A stretch of 64,000 bases of DNA from a candidate division FCPU426 bacterium (GTDB lineage: Bacteria > Oederibacteriota > Muellerivitia > Muellerivitales > Muellerivitaceae). Below are positions 29,078 through 36,848 of this stretch, one piece after another (position 1 is the stretch's first letter; every line of letters begins with the position of its first letter). Both the position numbers and the translations under genes were made by a program. Under the pieces are notes generated by a model that was not told the DNA's origin, did no database searches, and saw nothing but the letters and a program-made list of their open reading frames with translations. Location: NCBI GenBank assembly GCA_027452205.1, contig DAIDGV010000010.1, positions 62,001 through 126,000 on the forward strand. Direction: 5' to 3'.

Positions 29078-29263
29078 AATACTTTAGGCGAATGATCGGC
29101 CAGGAAGTATCCCTTCGTTCTTGTCGGTGTTCTTTATCTAACAAGCTCCAATAACATCAAAGCCTTAAAGCCAAAGAAACTTGGATCTTTCTTTTTCAGG
29201 CCTGCGCAGGGTCATGGTCCGCTGTTAGAGGGCTTTGTAGTATCGATAGCAGAGGTGGCTTAC

Positions 29264-29860
29264 ATGAAAACGACCGTGATCTTCCTGCTGGCTGTTCTTT
29301 TACTGGTGGCGGTGGCCTTTATTTCTTATATCAACTCGGGACCTACCGCGGATGATTTTTCCTATCTCAAGCAGCCCCGGCTGACGGATAAAGCGGATGA
29401 AAAGGTGCTCGTGATCGAGTTGACCGGGGACCCGAATGTGGTCGCCAAAGACGCTTTTACAGCCCTCTTTAAAACTTATTTTCAGTCAGGGGGATCGGGT
29501 TCCCATATGCCGAGCCCTAAAGCCCGGTGGGGCAATATCTTGTCCTCCCCAAAATCCAAATGGATCGGGCAATATTCGTTACCCGCGCCAGTGACCGAGA
29601 TCCCAGCGGGTAAGGGCGATCCCCGGGTTAAATTGACGACATGGCAATATGGCCAAGTGGCGGAGATCTTGAATGTAGGTCCTTATAGTAAGGAAGCGCC
29701 CAAGATCGAAGAACTGCTCTTGTTCATCAAAGAGAAGGGCTTCGAGGTCGTTGGCGATCATGAAGAAGAATATATCCGGGGCCCGAAAATGTTCGGCTTA
29801 GGCGACCCTCAAAAATACCTGACGATCATTCGTTATCGGGTAAAAACGAAAAAGCATTAA
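29264..29860 (+). CDS. GyrI-like small-molecule-binding protein with N-terminal membrane anchor
   Basis: The product (198 residues from ATG 29264, AGAGGTGG upstream) starts with one hydrophobic segment, TVIFLLAVLLLVAVAFISY, an anchor or uncleaved signal. The rest resembles the GyrI-like/effector-binding (SOUL-like) fold: ILNVGPYSKEAPKIEELLLFIKEKGFEVV, then GDHEEEYIRGP and the closing strand KYLTIIRYRV. The GPYxxxxPxxxxL stretch is characteristic of the GyrI-like domain. It would face the periplasm. No AraC-type DNA-binding domain is attached. Ligand unknown. Confidence 0.75.
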   Translation: MKTTVIFLLAVLLLVAVAFISYINSGPTADDFSYLKQPRLTDKADEKVLVIELTGDPNVVAKDAFTALFKTYFQSGGSGSHMPSPKARWGNILSSPKSKWIGQYSLPAPVTEIPAGKGDPRVKLTTWQYGQVAEILNVGPYSKEAPKIEELLLFIKEKGFEVVGDHEEEYIRGPKMFGLGDPQKYLTIIRYRVKTKKH

Positions 29861-29887
29861 AGTGGAGATGGATGCGAAAAATGGAAA

Positions 29888-30940
29888 CTAGTGGTCTCTG
29901 CCCAGTAATTTGGACAAAGTCTTGGTTCTCAACAGGTTTTGAACAGGCGCGAGTAAGTTGTTCTTGAACCACCGTTCATTCCACGGTGTTTTCGAAGATT
30001 TCTTATCCTGCGCCTTTTCTTTTTTGTGAGGGTTTCGAACCTCGTTCTCCAGCATCGTGGTCGTGATCATACTCAACAAGCAATAGCTTAAAAAGTAATA
30101 GAAGCCGAAGAACAGGTTCGCCTGGGTGGACTTGTTCGCACGGATAGCGAAGTTGGAGAGCAGGATGGCCGCCACAAAGACGTCCGCCATGGACCATTTG
30201 CTGATGGCATGCAGGAATTGGGCGATCTTTAACTTGTTCGGTAAAGAACGAACCTCAAGAACCAGAAGGGTCAATGCGGCCTTTGTTAAGGGGATGAGTA
30301 TGCTAAAGATGGTCAAACAAACGGCGACGATCCAATAACTGGAACCGTAGAGTTCGGCAATGACGCCGAAGATGCTTCTCACCTCGTAATGCAGAACGAA
30401 AGGAGGGAAGACGGTCGTGACCGGGCTGACGACCAGCACCATGGCCGGGGCCAAAATGCCGGTCACTAGAAAAGCCAATGAGATGATGGTGAGGGCGAAG
30501 ATGTGATGGGCCCTTGTTAAAGTGGGTTCGGTCACCGTGAGGCCGAAATAGGTCAGGCTGAACAATAGGAGGAGTAGCGACCAAGCACGCGCTATCCTTG
30601 CCTCGCTTTTTTCCAGTTGTTCGATGAAAGGAATGTCGTCCAACGCCATTCGGGCCGCTTTCTCCGGCGGGATCTTGAACTGTTGGTTGATGGATGGCGC
30701 GAAGAAGTCCTTGATGATGGGTCCCAGGAAAGGGTGCTGGGTAGTGATCTCTTTCCAAACCGCGACCTCTTTGACCGCTCCGTTATTTTGAAGGTTGTTG
30801 GTGTCGTAAGCTTTTTGTAAGTAATCTATTTCGGTGTCGGTATGTCGGATGGTCATGCAGGTGGGCAGAAAGATCAGCAGAAGATAGACCAAAGCCATCA
30901 TTCGGTGGGTCGTCAGAGGCAGGCGAATGTGTTTTTTCAT
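29888..30940 (-). CDS. PqiA-like (paraquat-inducible protein A family) membrane protein
   Basis: A 350-residue inner-membrane protein with a hydrophobic N-terminus, a periplasmic loop (about residues 33-115), then five or so membrane segments. The hallmark is AISKWSMADVFVAAILLSNFA, matching the WSMxDVF signature of PqiA. The C-terminal tail is basic and cytosolic. In proteobacteria PqiA works with PqiB, an MCE protein, in lipid transport between membranes; no MCE gene is seen here, and the long loop is not typical of PqiA, so function may differ. It is convergent with the GyrI-like gene. Confidence 0.75.
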   Translation of the reverse strand: MKKHIRLPLTTHRMMALVYLLLIFLPTCMTIRHTDTEIDYLQKAYDTNNLQNNGAVKEVAVWKEITTQHPFLGPIIKDFFAPSINQQFKIPPEKAARMALDDIPFIEQLEKSEARIARAWSLLLLLFSLTYFGLTVTEPTLTRAHHIFALTIISLAFLVTGILAPAMVLVVSPVTTVFPPFVLHYEVRSIFGVIAELYGSSYWIVAVCLTIFSILIPLTKAALTLLVLEVRSLPNKLKIAQFLHAISKWSMADVFVAAILLSNFAIRANKSTQANLFFGFYYFLSYCLLSMITTTMLENEVRNPHKKEKAQDKKSSKTPWNERWFKNNLLAPVQNLLRTKTLSKLLGRDH

Positions 30941-31051
30941 ATCGAATAGTCCTTGAGCTTGATAGGACCTTCCGCAGACAACACCTGAAACCTTCTCTCT
31001 TCATAGCCTACTCCCTTTTTTTGAACTTGGAATCAGGGGGCCGCTGAATAG

Positions 31052-31088
31052 AAAAGGCCATTTCGGTCATTGACCGAAATGGCCTTTT
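31052..31088 (-). terminator. Long perfect hairpin terminator of the PL7-like gene
   Basis: Eighteen bases at 31052-31069 (starting AAAAGGCCATTT) are exactly repeated in reverse complement at 31071-31088, with a one-base centre. On the minus strand the right-hand arm ends in TTTT after a GC-rich stem, placed 25 bp behind the stop of the lyase-like gene. It is unusually long and perfect for a terminator and could act in both directions. Confidence 0.8.
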
Positions 31089-31113
31089 GTTCGAATAGCC
31101 TTAAGCGAAAAGC

Positions 31114-33117
31114 TTATTTGTGAACAATGACCGCCGAGCCGATCTCCACGATGGAATAAGGCGTGGTCGAAACCGAGCCCGCTACCGCACTTTGGTCATA
31201 GTTACCGGCCTTAAAGTAGAACTGGCTTCCACTTACGGTTGAACTGAGGGTTTTGGAGAAGACCTGTTGGCCGTTAATGGTCACCTTGGCCACGCCGCCC
31301 GTCAGCGCCAGCTGATAGGTATAGGCCGTATTCATTGGCACATAAGCGGTGGTCTGGGTGGGATAGCCACCGCTGCCCTTGACCTCTTCATAGAACACCT
31401 TAAAGCCGCCCAAACTCTTCGAGTATTGCAGTTCGACCAGGGTGCCTTCGTTGTTGTTGAAGATCTGACCGACCGTAGTTGTATCCCCATCGATCAAGGT
31501 GACCTTTCCGGCTACGGTCAGGGTATTGGTGCCGCTGGCTCCCCAAGTGCTTTCCTCGTGCATTTCGCAGCGTGGATGCTTCGACCCGGAGGTAGTGATA
31601 CCGGTCTTAGTGTCCATATAGGCCTGCCAGCCATCACTGGCACGGTAGAAATAGGCGTCCGAATTACCGGCTTCTAACCAGGTGTTCGACCGGGTCGTGG
31701 GGCTGGTACCCGAACCGCTGGGTTCTTGCAGGTACCACTGCGAGAAATTGATGTTCAGGCCCGAAGAAGTGGGGGTCGCCGTGGGCGGTACGGGAGTGTG
31801 GGTAAAGGTGGGTGTGGCTGTCTTGGTGAAGGTATTGGTAGGCGTGTTTGTCCAAGTGGGGGTGTTGGTAATGGTGTAGGTGTTGGTCGCTGTGCCCGTC
31901 CAGGTCGAGGTGAAAGTGTTGGTAATGGTCGGTGAGTTAGTGGCCGTATAGGTGTTGGTAAAGGTGTTCGTTACCGTCGGCGTAGGCGCTGATCCCAAGG
32001 TCAAATTCTGAACGGTCAAAGAACCGCTTCCGCCGGTGCCGATATAAGCCCCGTAATTGTTCAAGCTGGTCACCGCTGCGCGGAATTTGAAGCCTGTCCC
32101 AATGGTTTGGTAAGAGCCGGTGCCTTGCTTGACCGCAATGTCATAGGTTTGAGCAGCCATGTGAATAGTCAGAAGGAAGCTGTAAACGGTATTCGCGCTG
32201 TAGTGAATGGCCGTTGAAGGGCCCGCGTAACCGCCGACTGTTCCGTTATAGGCGTCGATATCACCGGAGGCATTAAAACGCACCAAGTTTGAAAAGCTGG
32301 TGTAAGCGGTTTTGGCGCCATTCGACAAAGCAACTACGGCATTATTCGGCGCGGCGGAGATCGAAGCGTCAAAGCTGATCGAGAAGTCGCCGGTTTGATT
32401 CGCGAAAGAAGCGTTCGCCCAAGCACCGCCCGCGTTGGCCGTCAGGCCGGTGGAAACGCTGGTCCAGGTCGGGGTGGCGGTGAAAGAGGGGGTGGATGTC
32501 GGCGTTGGGGTAAGGATGCTAAAGCCGCTCACGGTCAAAGAACCGCTTCCGCCGCTGGTGCTGACAAAGGCGCCATAGTCGTTCAAGGAAGTGGCTGACG
32601 CGCGGAACTTAAGGCCGGTTCCTATCACCCTGCCGTTCACTATGGCGTCATAAGTTTGGGTTTTCGGATGCACCGTTAATACAAAGGCGTAAGCCGTTCC
32701 GGCGCTGTAGGCAACCGGGGTCGAAGGGCCGATATAACCAGCGGCGGCTCCATCGTAAGCGTCAATGTCGCCCGAGGTGTTGAAACGCACCAAGGCGGCG
32801 AAGCTGGCGTAAGCGGTCTGGGCTCCGTTGCCCAGGGCGATGATGGCGTTCGTGGGAGCCGTGGAAACCGAAGCGGTAAAGTTGACCGTGAAGTCGCTGG
32901 TCTGGTTGGTGAAGGAAGTATTCACCCAAGCGCCACCTGCCGTGGCAGTGACCGCCGAGCCGCTGACCGTCGCCGCTTTGATGGAAGTGCTTGCGGTGTC
33001 ATTGGCGACAGTGGTAGGGAGTGCCTTCTTGCCGCAGCTCCAAAGGGAAAGGGGAATGACCGCCAAAAGAAGAACCAACCCCAACCCGATCTTTTTTTCC
33101 GTAAGCGCTTTGTTCAT
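31114..33117 (-). CDS. Surface lipoprotein with two tandem beta domains and an alginate lyase (PL7)-like domain
   Basis: A 667-residue exported protein. Residues 1-28 form a lipoprotein signal ending LSLWSC. Two related domains of about 150 residues follow (58-203 and 223-375), sharing GGAWxNxSFxNQTxDF, TAYxSFxxLVRFNxSGDIDAY and GSGSLTV; they look like lectin/laminin-G-type sandwiches. A Thr/Pro linker (376-452) leads to a PL7 alginate_lyase2-like domain (453-667) with PRCEMHE, VGQIFNN and FYFKAGNYDQ. The middle PL7 motif is normally Q[IV]H; here the catalytic His is Phe. Start ATG 33117 has AGGAG upstream. Likely role: binding or cleaving acidic polysaccharide at the cell surface. Confidence 0.85.
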   Translation of the reverse strand: MNKALTEKKIGLGLVLLLAVIPLSLWSCGKKALPTTVANDTASTSIKAATVSGSAVTATAGGAWVNTSFTNQTSDFTVNFTASVSTAPTNAIIALGNGAQTAYASFAALVRFNTSGDIDAYDGAAAGYIGPSTPVAYSAGTAYAFVLTVHPKTQTYDAIVNGRVIGTGLKFRASATSLNDYGAFVSTSGGSGSLTVSGFSILTPTPTSTPSFTATPTWTSVSTGLTANAGGAWANASFANQTGDFSISFDASISAAPNNAVVALSNGAKTAYTSFSNLVRFNASGDIDAYNGTVGGYAGPSTAIHYSANTVYSFLLTIHMAAQTYDIAVKQGTGSYQTIGTGFKFRAAVTSLNNYGAYIGTGGSGSLTVQNLTLGSAPTPTVTNTFTNTYTATNSPTITNTFTSTWTGTATNTYTITNTPTWTNTPTNTFTKTATPTFTHTPVPPTATPTSSGLNINFSQWYLQEPSGSGTSPTTRSNTWLEAGNSDAYFYRASDGWQAYMDTKTGITTSGSKHPRCEMHEESTWGASGTNTLTVAGKVTLIDGDTTTVGQIFNNNEGTLVELQYSKSLGGFKVFYEEVKGSGGYPTQTTAYVPMNTAYTYQLALTGGVAKVTINGQQVFSKTLSSTVSGSQFYFKAGNYDQSAVAGSVSTTPYSIVEIGSAVIVHK

Positions 33118-33183
33118 GGCACAGACTCCTGTCTCAAATTGACGGCTTGGCGGGCTTGTTAAAACGTTATCATTTTGGATTAA

Positions 33184-33197
33184 TACAAACGTTTGTA
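33184..33197. promoter_or_regulatory. Palindromic operator-like site upstream of the PL7-like gene
   Basis: TACAAACGTTTGTA is a perfect 14-bp palindrome, 67 bp before the ATG of the lyase-like gene, in a 331-bp gene-free stretch (33118-33448). The ACAAACGTTTGT core resembles LacI- or GntR-type operators for sugar regulators. No such regulator gene is in the window. I could not place reliable -35 and -10 boxes; the rest of the gap holds nothing recognisable. Confidence 0.45.
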
Positions 33198-33448
33198 CGC
33201 AATTCGCCGAGTTCAAGTTTAGGCCTAAATACGAGAATCCCTAGGGATGTTTTATGCTCAAAATTGATATCTTGCGACTGGAATTGATCTTGTCGGGTCT
33301 TTTGGCCCCGGTAGGGGGCTTCGAGGGTTTTATGGGCCTTGGGTTAGAATGAGACCTCTGGCCTGAGGTTTCAAACCGAAGGCCGCGATTTGAGTGTGCC
33401 AATCCCAAGATATAAAGGATTGGTGCAAATTTGGAGGGGAGTTTCTGA

Positions 33449-34012
33449 ATGCCTGATTATAAGAAAGCTTACGTCACCGTTATGGTCGATGACCTCGACA
33501 AGTCGGTGGAGTTCTACGGCAGTCTCTTAGGTCTATATGAGGATCTGCGGTTCGGCGACAGCTGGGCCGAAATGACCACGAAGGGCATCACCATTGGCCT
33601 TCACCCCAAGAAGATCGGGGCCCGGCCCAATTATGGCGCCTCCGCAAACTCCGGCTCCTCGGCCGGGCGCAACCAAACCGCGTCCCTCGACTTGAAGGTC
33701 GAGGGACAGGTGGCCCCTCACGGCACTTCTTCAAGTTCCAGTTCTTCCGCTAGCGCCAGCGCTTCGGTTAGCTCCAGCACCTCGGCAGGGCACGACCAAA
33801 AGTCTTTCTTTTCCTTAAAGGTCGAAGGCAAGGTGGCCCACCCAGCCCCGCCCCAACTGTCCATCGGATTCGAGGTGGAAGATATCTGTAAGACCGCGAA
33901 AGAACTAGAAGCCAAGGGCATCCGGTTCCACTTCCAAGAGAACGATGTGAACATCCTGGCTTTCTTCGTGGACCCGGATGGAACCCCGCTTTATTTAACG
34001 CAGGTACGGTAA
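33449..34012 (+). CDS. VOC/glyoxalase-fold protein with a serine/alanine-rich insert
   Basis: A 187-residue protein whose two ends form a vicinal-oxygen-chelate module: YVTVMVDDLDKSVEFYGSLL with TKGITIGLHP (residues 5-55) and SIGFEVEDICKTAKELEAKG with FFVDPDGTPLYLTQ (137-187). Between them is an 80-residue low-complexity insert with a Ser/Ala tract (93-112). The tract is flanked by two copies of a segment of about 20 residues (71-89 and 112-130): SAG[RH][ND]Q followed by LKVEG[QK]VA. VOC members include glyoxalases and fosfomycin/bleomycin resistance proteins; the metal ligands are not clear here. GGAGGGG precedes the ATG. The insert is unusual for the family. Confidence 0.75.
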   Translation: MPDYKKAYVTVMVDDLDKSVEFYGSLLGLYEDLRFGDSWAEMTTKGITIGLHPKKIGARPNYGASANSGSSAGRNQTASLDLKVEGQVAPHGTSSSSSSSASASASVSSSTSAGHDQKSFFSLKVEGKVAHPAPPQLSIGFEVEDICKTAKELEAKGIRFHFQENDVNILAFFVDPDGTPLYLTQVR

Positions 34013-34026
34013 CGTTTGGCCTCATC

Positions 34027-34125
34027 ATGATGGGTATATTCACCGAAAAGCCGGATATGAAGCCCCATCAGGCCCCGGCCCCGTCGAAGGATTCGGATAG
34101 GAAGTTGTATGAAGAGTTGCGGTAA
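34027..34125 (+). CDS. Possible 32-residue peptide or gene remnant
   Basis: A short frame (MMGIFTEKPDMKPHQ to the end KLYEELR) lies just after the VOC gene and before the AT-rich block. Its base composition matches the GC-rich chromosome, not the AT-rich neighbour. No good ribosome site precedes it. It may be the tail of a gene cut at the edge of an inserted segment, or chance. Confidence 0.2.
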   Translation: MMGIFTEKPDMKPHQAPAPSKDSDRKLYEELR

Positions 34126-34156
34126 GCAATGTGTGTGAAAACGAATATTTCTTAGC

Positions 34157-35752
34157 TTACCAGTCGGATGTTTCTGATTCGCCAACGTTTCTTATTAAAT
34201 CGACGTGACCTTGGATCAGGGGGAAAATTACGTCTACGATTTTAAAAGGATTATTTTTGTCGTAGCTTGTGGCGTCGACAATAACATCGGCAAGTTTATG
34301 CTTATTGCCGGTATAAATATCGGGAAGACTTATTTCTGTTATCCAAATTAAATCTGGATATTGGTTTAAACGAGTTCTTTCTGCAACTTGTAATTGAGAA
34401 CCGGTCGGGACAATAAATTTCTCAACGTAGCTAATATATTCTTCCCTTTTTTGGAGAATTGTTCTGGCTACGATGTCTGCTGAGTTGATGGCTTTAATAA
34501 CTCTGGGGTTCCATTTTGGGCCCAGTTGCAAACGGCCAGTCACTATCAAAAACTTAAAGTTTTTAATGGCGATTTGCTCTGCATCATAACCAGGTAATAT
34601 TACTTTATCCGGCACAATAACGATGGCCATTGTTGCGTGGAGATTTGGGTTTTTTGCTGGAACAACTAAGTTTCTTAGGTTCTCTACGGGAAGTGTGCTG
34701 TAAATTCCGAAATTGTCATCGTTGATTATAAAGTGGTCGGTATAAGAAGCTGCGTTTATATATTCTGTAATTGGATATCCGCCATACATTTTATGAGCTT
34801 TTGGTGCCCAACGGTCCGAGTTCATCGTGTGGCCTATGATTGTTACCACGTGCGATAGCGAATTGTTACTATTTAGGTTCCAGCCTTGCACACCCAGAAT
34901 AATCGGACATCTTGATTCTATGAATGGATATAAGTAGTGGTCGTAGTCAATTCCTGGATTTTGCGTGAAGTTAAGTTCTAACACATTAACTCCAAAATGT
35001 TTTGCAACTGTCTTTATTTCGATTAGTGAAAGACCATTATCTAGGGTGGGAGTTCCACTGTAGTGTCCAAGTTTTCTTTTTGTTAAATCGATACCCAGGT
35101 GTTCATTAATATCCTTGTTTGTTATTTTTGTTGTAGTCCAAGGCGCGCTGTTTACAGCCATCCTTAAACAAGCGTGAGCGCAAACATTTGTGAGGTCGTT
35201 CTGTTGAGCGAAAAAACTTCCGATTATTTTAAAGTTTTTTGCCGTTATTGAATCGTTTCCGAGGGAGGTTTTAAATTCTCTGACAGTGTGAAAGTAGTAA
35301 TTCATCAATGGTTCTTTATCGCTTGAACCATCCTTTTTTAAAAAAGGTATTCGGACTACGGCTTCATGTAGTTTGCTTCGCTTTCTTTCATTTGGGTCTG
35401 GCAATGTGAAAGTGGTTATGACGGTATATCCCAAGATTGTTTCGTCATTTAATTCAGAATCATTCCAATTGCCGGAGGTTGGCCAGACGCTAAAAAAAGT
35501 TAGTCTTGTGACTCGAAGATCGACTGTTCCGCCACAACGAGTTTCGGCAGCGCTTTTTTCATATATTAGTTCAGCGTTTAGTTCCAACTCCTCTTCTACG
35601 CAGCATTGTGCGTTCATTTTTCGCATCAAGGTTAAGAAACGATGCATTGGGGGATTGTTTGGCGACAATCTATCGGCTGTGTCAAAGAACGAGCAATTTG
35701 ATTGATCGCACTTAGTTGTTGTCGGTGTTGCTTTTGATTTACCGTTTTCCAT
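34157..35752 (-). CDS. C39-like papain-fold cysteine peptidase domain in a 531-residue AT-rich protein
   Basis: I do not recognise the whole protein, but its middle matches the peptidase C39-like pattern. Residues 182-200 read AQQNDLTNVCAHACLRM, close to the C39 form Q-x(5-6)-C-GPACLxM, making Cys191 the likely nucleophile. LSHVVTIIGHT supplies His (301 or 308), and HFIINDDNFG the third residue. Residues 1-170 include several cysteines (CDQSNC, AQCC, RCGG); residues 360-531 are mixed alpha/beta. There is no signal peptide, membrane segment or ABC-transporter fusion. GAGG precedes the ATG. The gene is clearly richer in A+T than its neighbours, a sign of transfer. A 64-residue peptide gene lies just upstream on the same strand. 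Confidence 0.65.
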   Translation of the reverse strand: MENGKSKATPTTTKCDQSNCSFFDTADRLSPNNPPMHRFLTLMRKMNAQCCVEEELELNAELIYEKSAAETRCGGTVDLRVTRLTFFSVWPTSGNWNDSELNDETILGYTVITTFTLPDPNERKRSKLHEAVVRIPFLKKDGSSDKEPLMNYYFHTVREFKTSLGNDSITAKNFKIIGSFFAQQNDLTNVCAHACLRMAVNSAPWTTTKITNKDINEHLGIDLTKRKLGHYSGTPTLDNGLSLIEIKTVAKHFGVNVLELNFTQNPGIDYDHYLYPFIESRCPIILGVQGWNLNSNNSLSHVVTIIGHTMNSDRWAPKAHKMYGGYPITEYINAASYTDHFIINDDNFGIYSTLPVENLRNLVVPAKNPNLHATMAIVIVPDKVILPGYDAEQIAIKNFKFLIVTGRLQLGPKWNPRVIKAINSADIVARTILQKREEYISYVEKFIVPTGSQLQVAERTRLNQYPDLIWITEISLPDIYTGNKHKLADVIVDATSYDKNNPFKIVDVIFPLIQGHVDLIRNVGESETSDW

Positions 35753-35770
35753 ATGTCCTCAAACAAAAAA

Positions 35771-35797
35771 ACCCGCAATTGCTTGCGGGTTTTTTTG
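35771..35797 (-). terminator. Intrinsic terminator/attenuator between the 64-aa gene and the peptidase gene
   Basis: ACCCGCAA (35771-35778), loop TTGC, TTGCGGGT (35783-35790), with A6 on one side and T7 on the other, so it can act on both strands. It lies 18 bp after the 64-residue gene's stop and 19 bp before the peptidase start, so the peptide would be made in excess and the peptidase by read-through or its own promoter. Confidence 0.85.
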
Positions 35798-35814
35798 TTA
35801 ATTAGTACTGCATC

Positions 35815-36009
35815 TTAGTAGTTTAACGGCTCACCTAAAATCCATTGGGTCTTTTCAGAACGTTCACGCCAGTCGAAAAGATTTTGGAGAAGTTCCTGTT
35901 CTTTTTGACTAGATTCGACTTTGATTTGTCCCGCAGTTAGGGACAAGATACAAACATTGCTAGCTTCTTGTGTGACTTCTACATGCGAGCTCCGAGACTT
36001 ACTCTCCAT
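35815..36009 (-). CDS. 64-residue peptide upstream of the C39-like peptidase
   Basis: ATG 36009 has a strong GAGGAGG site seven bases upstream, which fixes the start. The peptide begins MESKSRSSHVEVTQEAS and ends WILGEPLNY; it has a central strand-like NVCILSLTAGQIKVE and a helical half KEQELLQNLFDWRER. No double-glycine leader, signal peptide or membrane segment is present. It resembles no family I know. The layout, a small strongly translated peptide, a terminator, then a C39-like protease on the same strand, suggests a substrate or partner of the protease; this is inference. The 230 bp upstream is very AT-rich, with a possible TTGCAA/TTAATA promoter. Confidence 0.6.
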   Translation of the reverse strand: MESKSRSSHVEVTQEASNVCILSLTAGQIKVESSQKEQELLQNLFDWRERSEKTQWILGEPLNY

Positions 36010-36242
36010 CTGGGGGCCTCCTCTTGAAGAAAGGGGGGTATTAAGACATTTCAACCCCTTAATTGCAAGCCGATTTTTTGCAAAATCTAGCTAATATAAT
36101 AACCACAATTAATGATTTCATCCAAGAGAATAAGGGCCAAAAAGTCTTAAGTTTTCAGGTTTTTTCTTGTTATTTTCTCAGTTTGATTCATATAGTTTTC
36201 TTTAGTTTTTGTTAAGAGTTTAATACTAAAAAGGTATCAAAA

Positions 36243-36824
36243 ATGCCCCGAAATACTTCAACCATCTCCTTTAAATCCCATCTCGACTTTGAAAAGTGGC
36301 TCGCCAAGAACGGCTCCAAATCTGCGGGCATTTGGCTGAAGATCTTCAAAAAGCACACGGGCAAGGCTACGGTGACCTATGCCGAGGCCTTAGATGTGGC
36401 CCTTTGCTATGGCTGGATCGACGGGCAAAAGAATAAGCACGACGATAAGGCCTGGTTGCAAAGATTCACCCCCAGGCGGCCTAAAAGCGGCTGGTCGAAG
36501 ACCAATACCAAGCATATAGCCCGGCTTATCAAAGAGGGGCGTATGAAGCCCGCGGGTTTAAAAGAGGTGGCCGAGGCCAAGAAAGATGGCCGCTGGAAGA
36601 ATGCCTACCACCCCCAAAGCACCGCTACCTTTCCACCCGAGTTCCTCAAGATGGTCGCCAAGAACCCCAAAGCCCAGGCCTTTTTGGACAAGCTGGACCG
36701 GGTGAACCGCTATGCCATGATCTATCGGCTTCAAACCACCAAAAGACCCGAAAACAAGGCTAAGAAGATGGAACTGTACCTTCAGATGCTGGCCAAGGGC
36801 CAACGCCTCCGCCCGATTATATAG
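36243..36824 (+). CDS. YdeI/OmpD-associated family protein
   Basis: A 193-residue protein of the YdeI/OmdA group. Recognisable stretches are FEKWLAKNGSKSAGIWLKIFKK, TVTYAEALDVALCYGWIDGQ, FTPRRPKSGWSKTNTKHIARLI and the C-terminal PPEFLKMVAKNPKAQAFLDKL domain. Homologues are widespread; some have been linked to bacteriocin or peptide tolerance, but the biochemical role is not settled. Length is typical. The upstream 230 bp is the AT-rich region shared with the divergent peptide gene, and no good ribosome site precedes the ATG. Downstream starts the palindrome array. Confidence 0.85.
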   Translation: MPRNTSTISFKSHLDFEKWLAKNGSKSAGIWLKIFKKHTGKATVTYAEALDVALCYGWIDGQKNKHDDKAWLQRFTPRRPKSGWSKTNTKHIARLIKEGRMKPAGLKEVAEAKKDGRWKNAYHPQSTATFPPEFLKMVAKNPKAQAFLDKLDRVNRYAMIYRLQTTKRPENKAKKMELYLQMLAKGQRLRPII

Positions 36825-36848
36825 TTAGGTAGGGGCTGGTTAGGGCTC

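Noticed and set aside
35815-36054. Longer 79-residue form of the small peptide with a Gly-Gly
   Set aside because: The Gly-Gly is coded by the strong ribosome site itself (GAGGAGG), which clearly serves the ATG at 36009.
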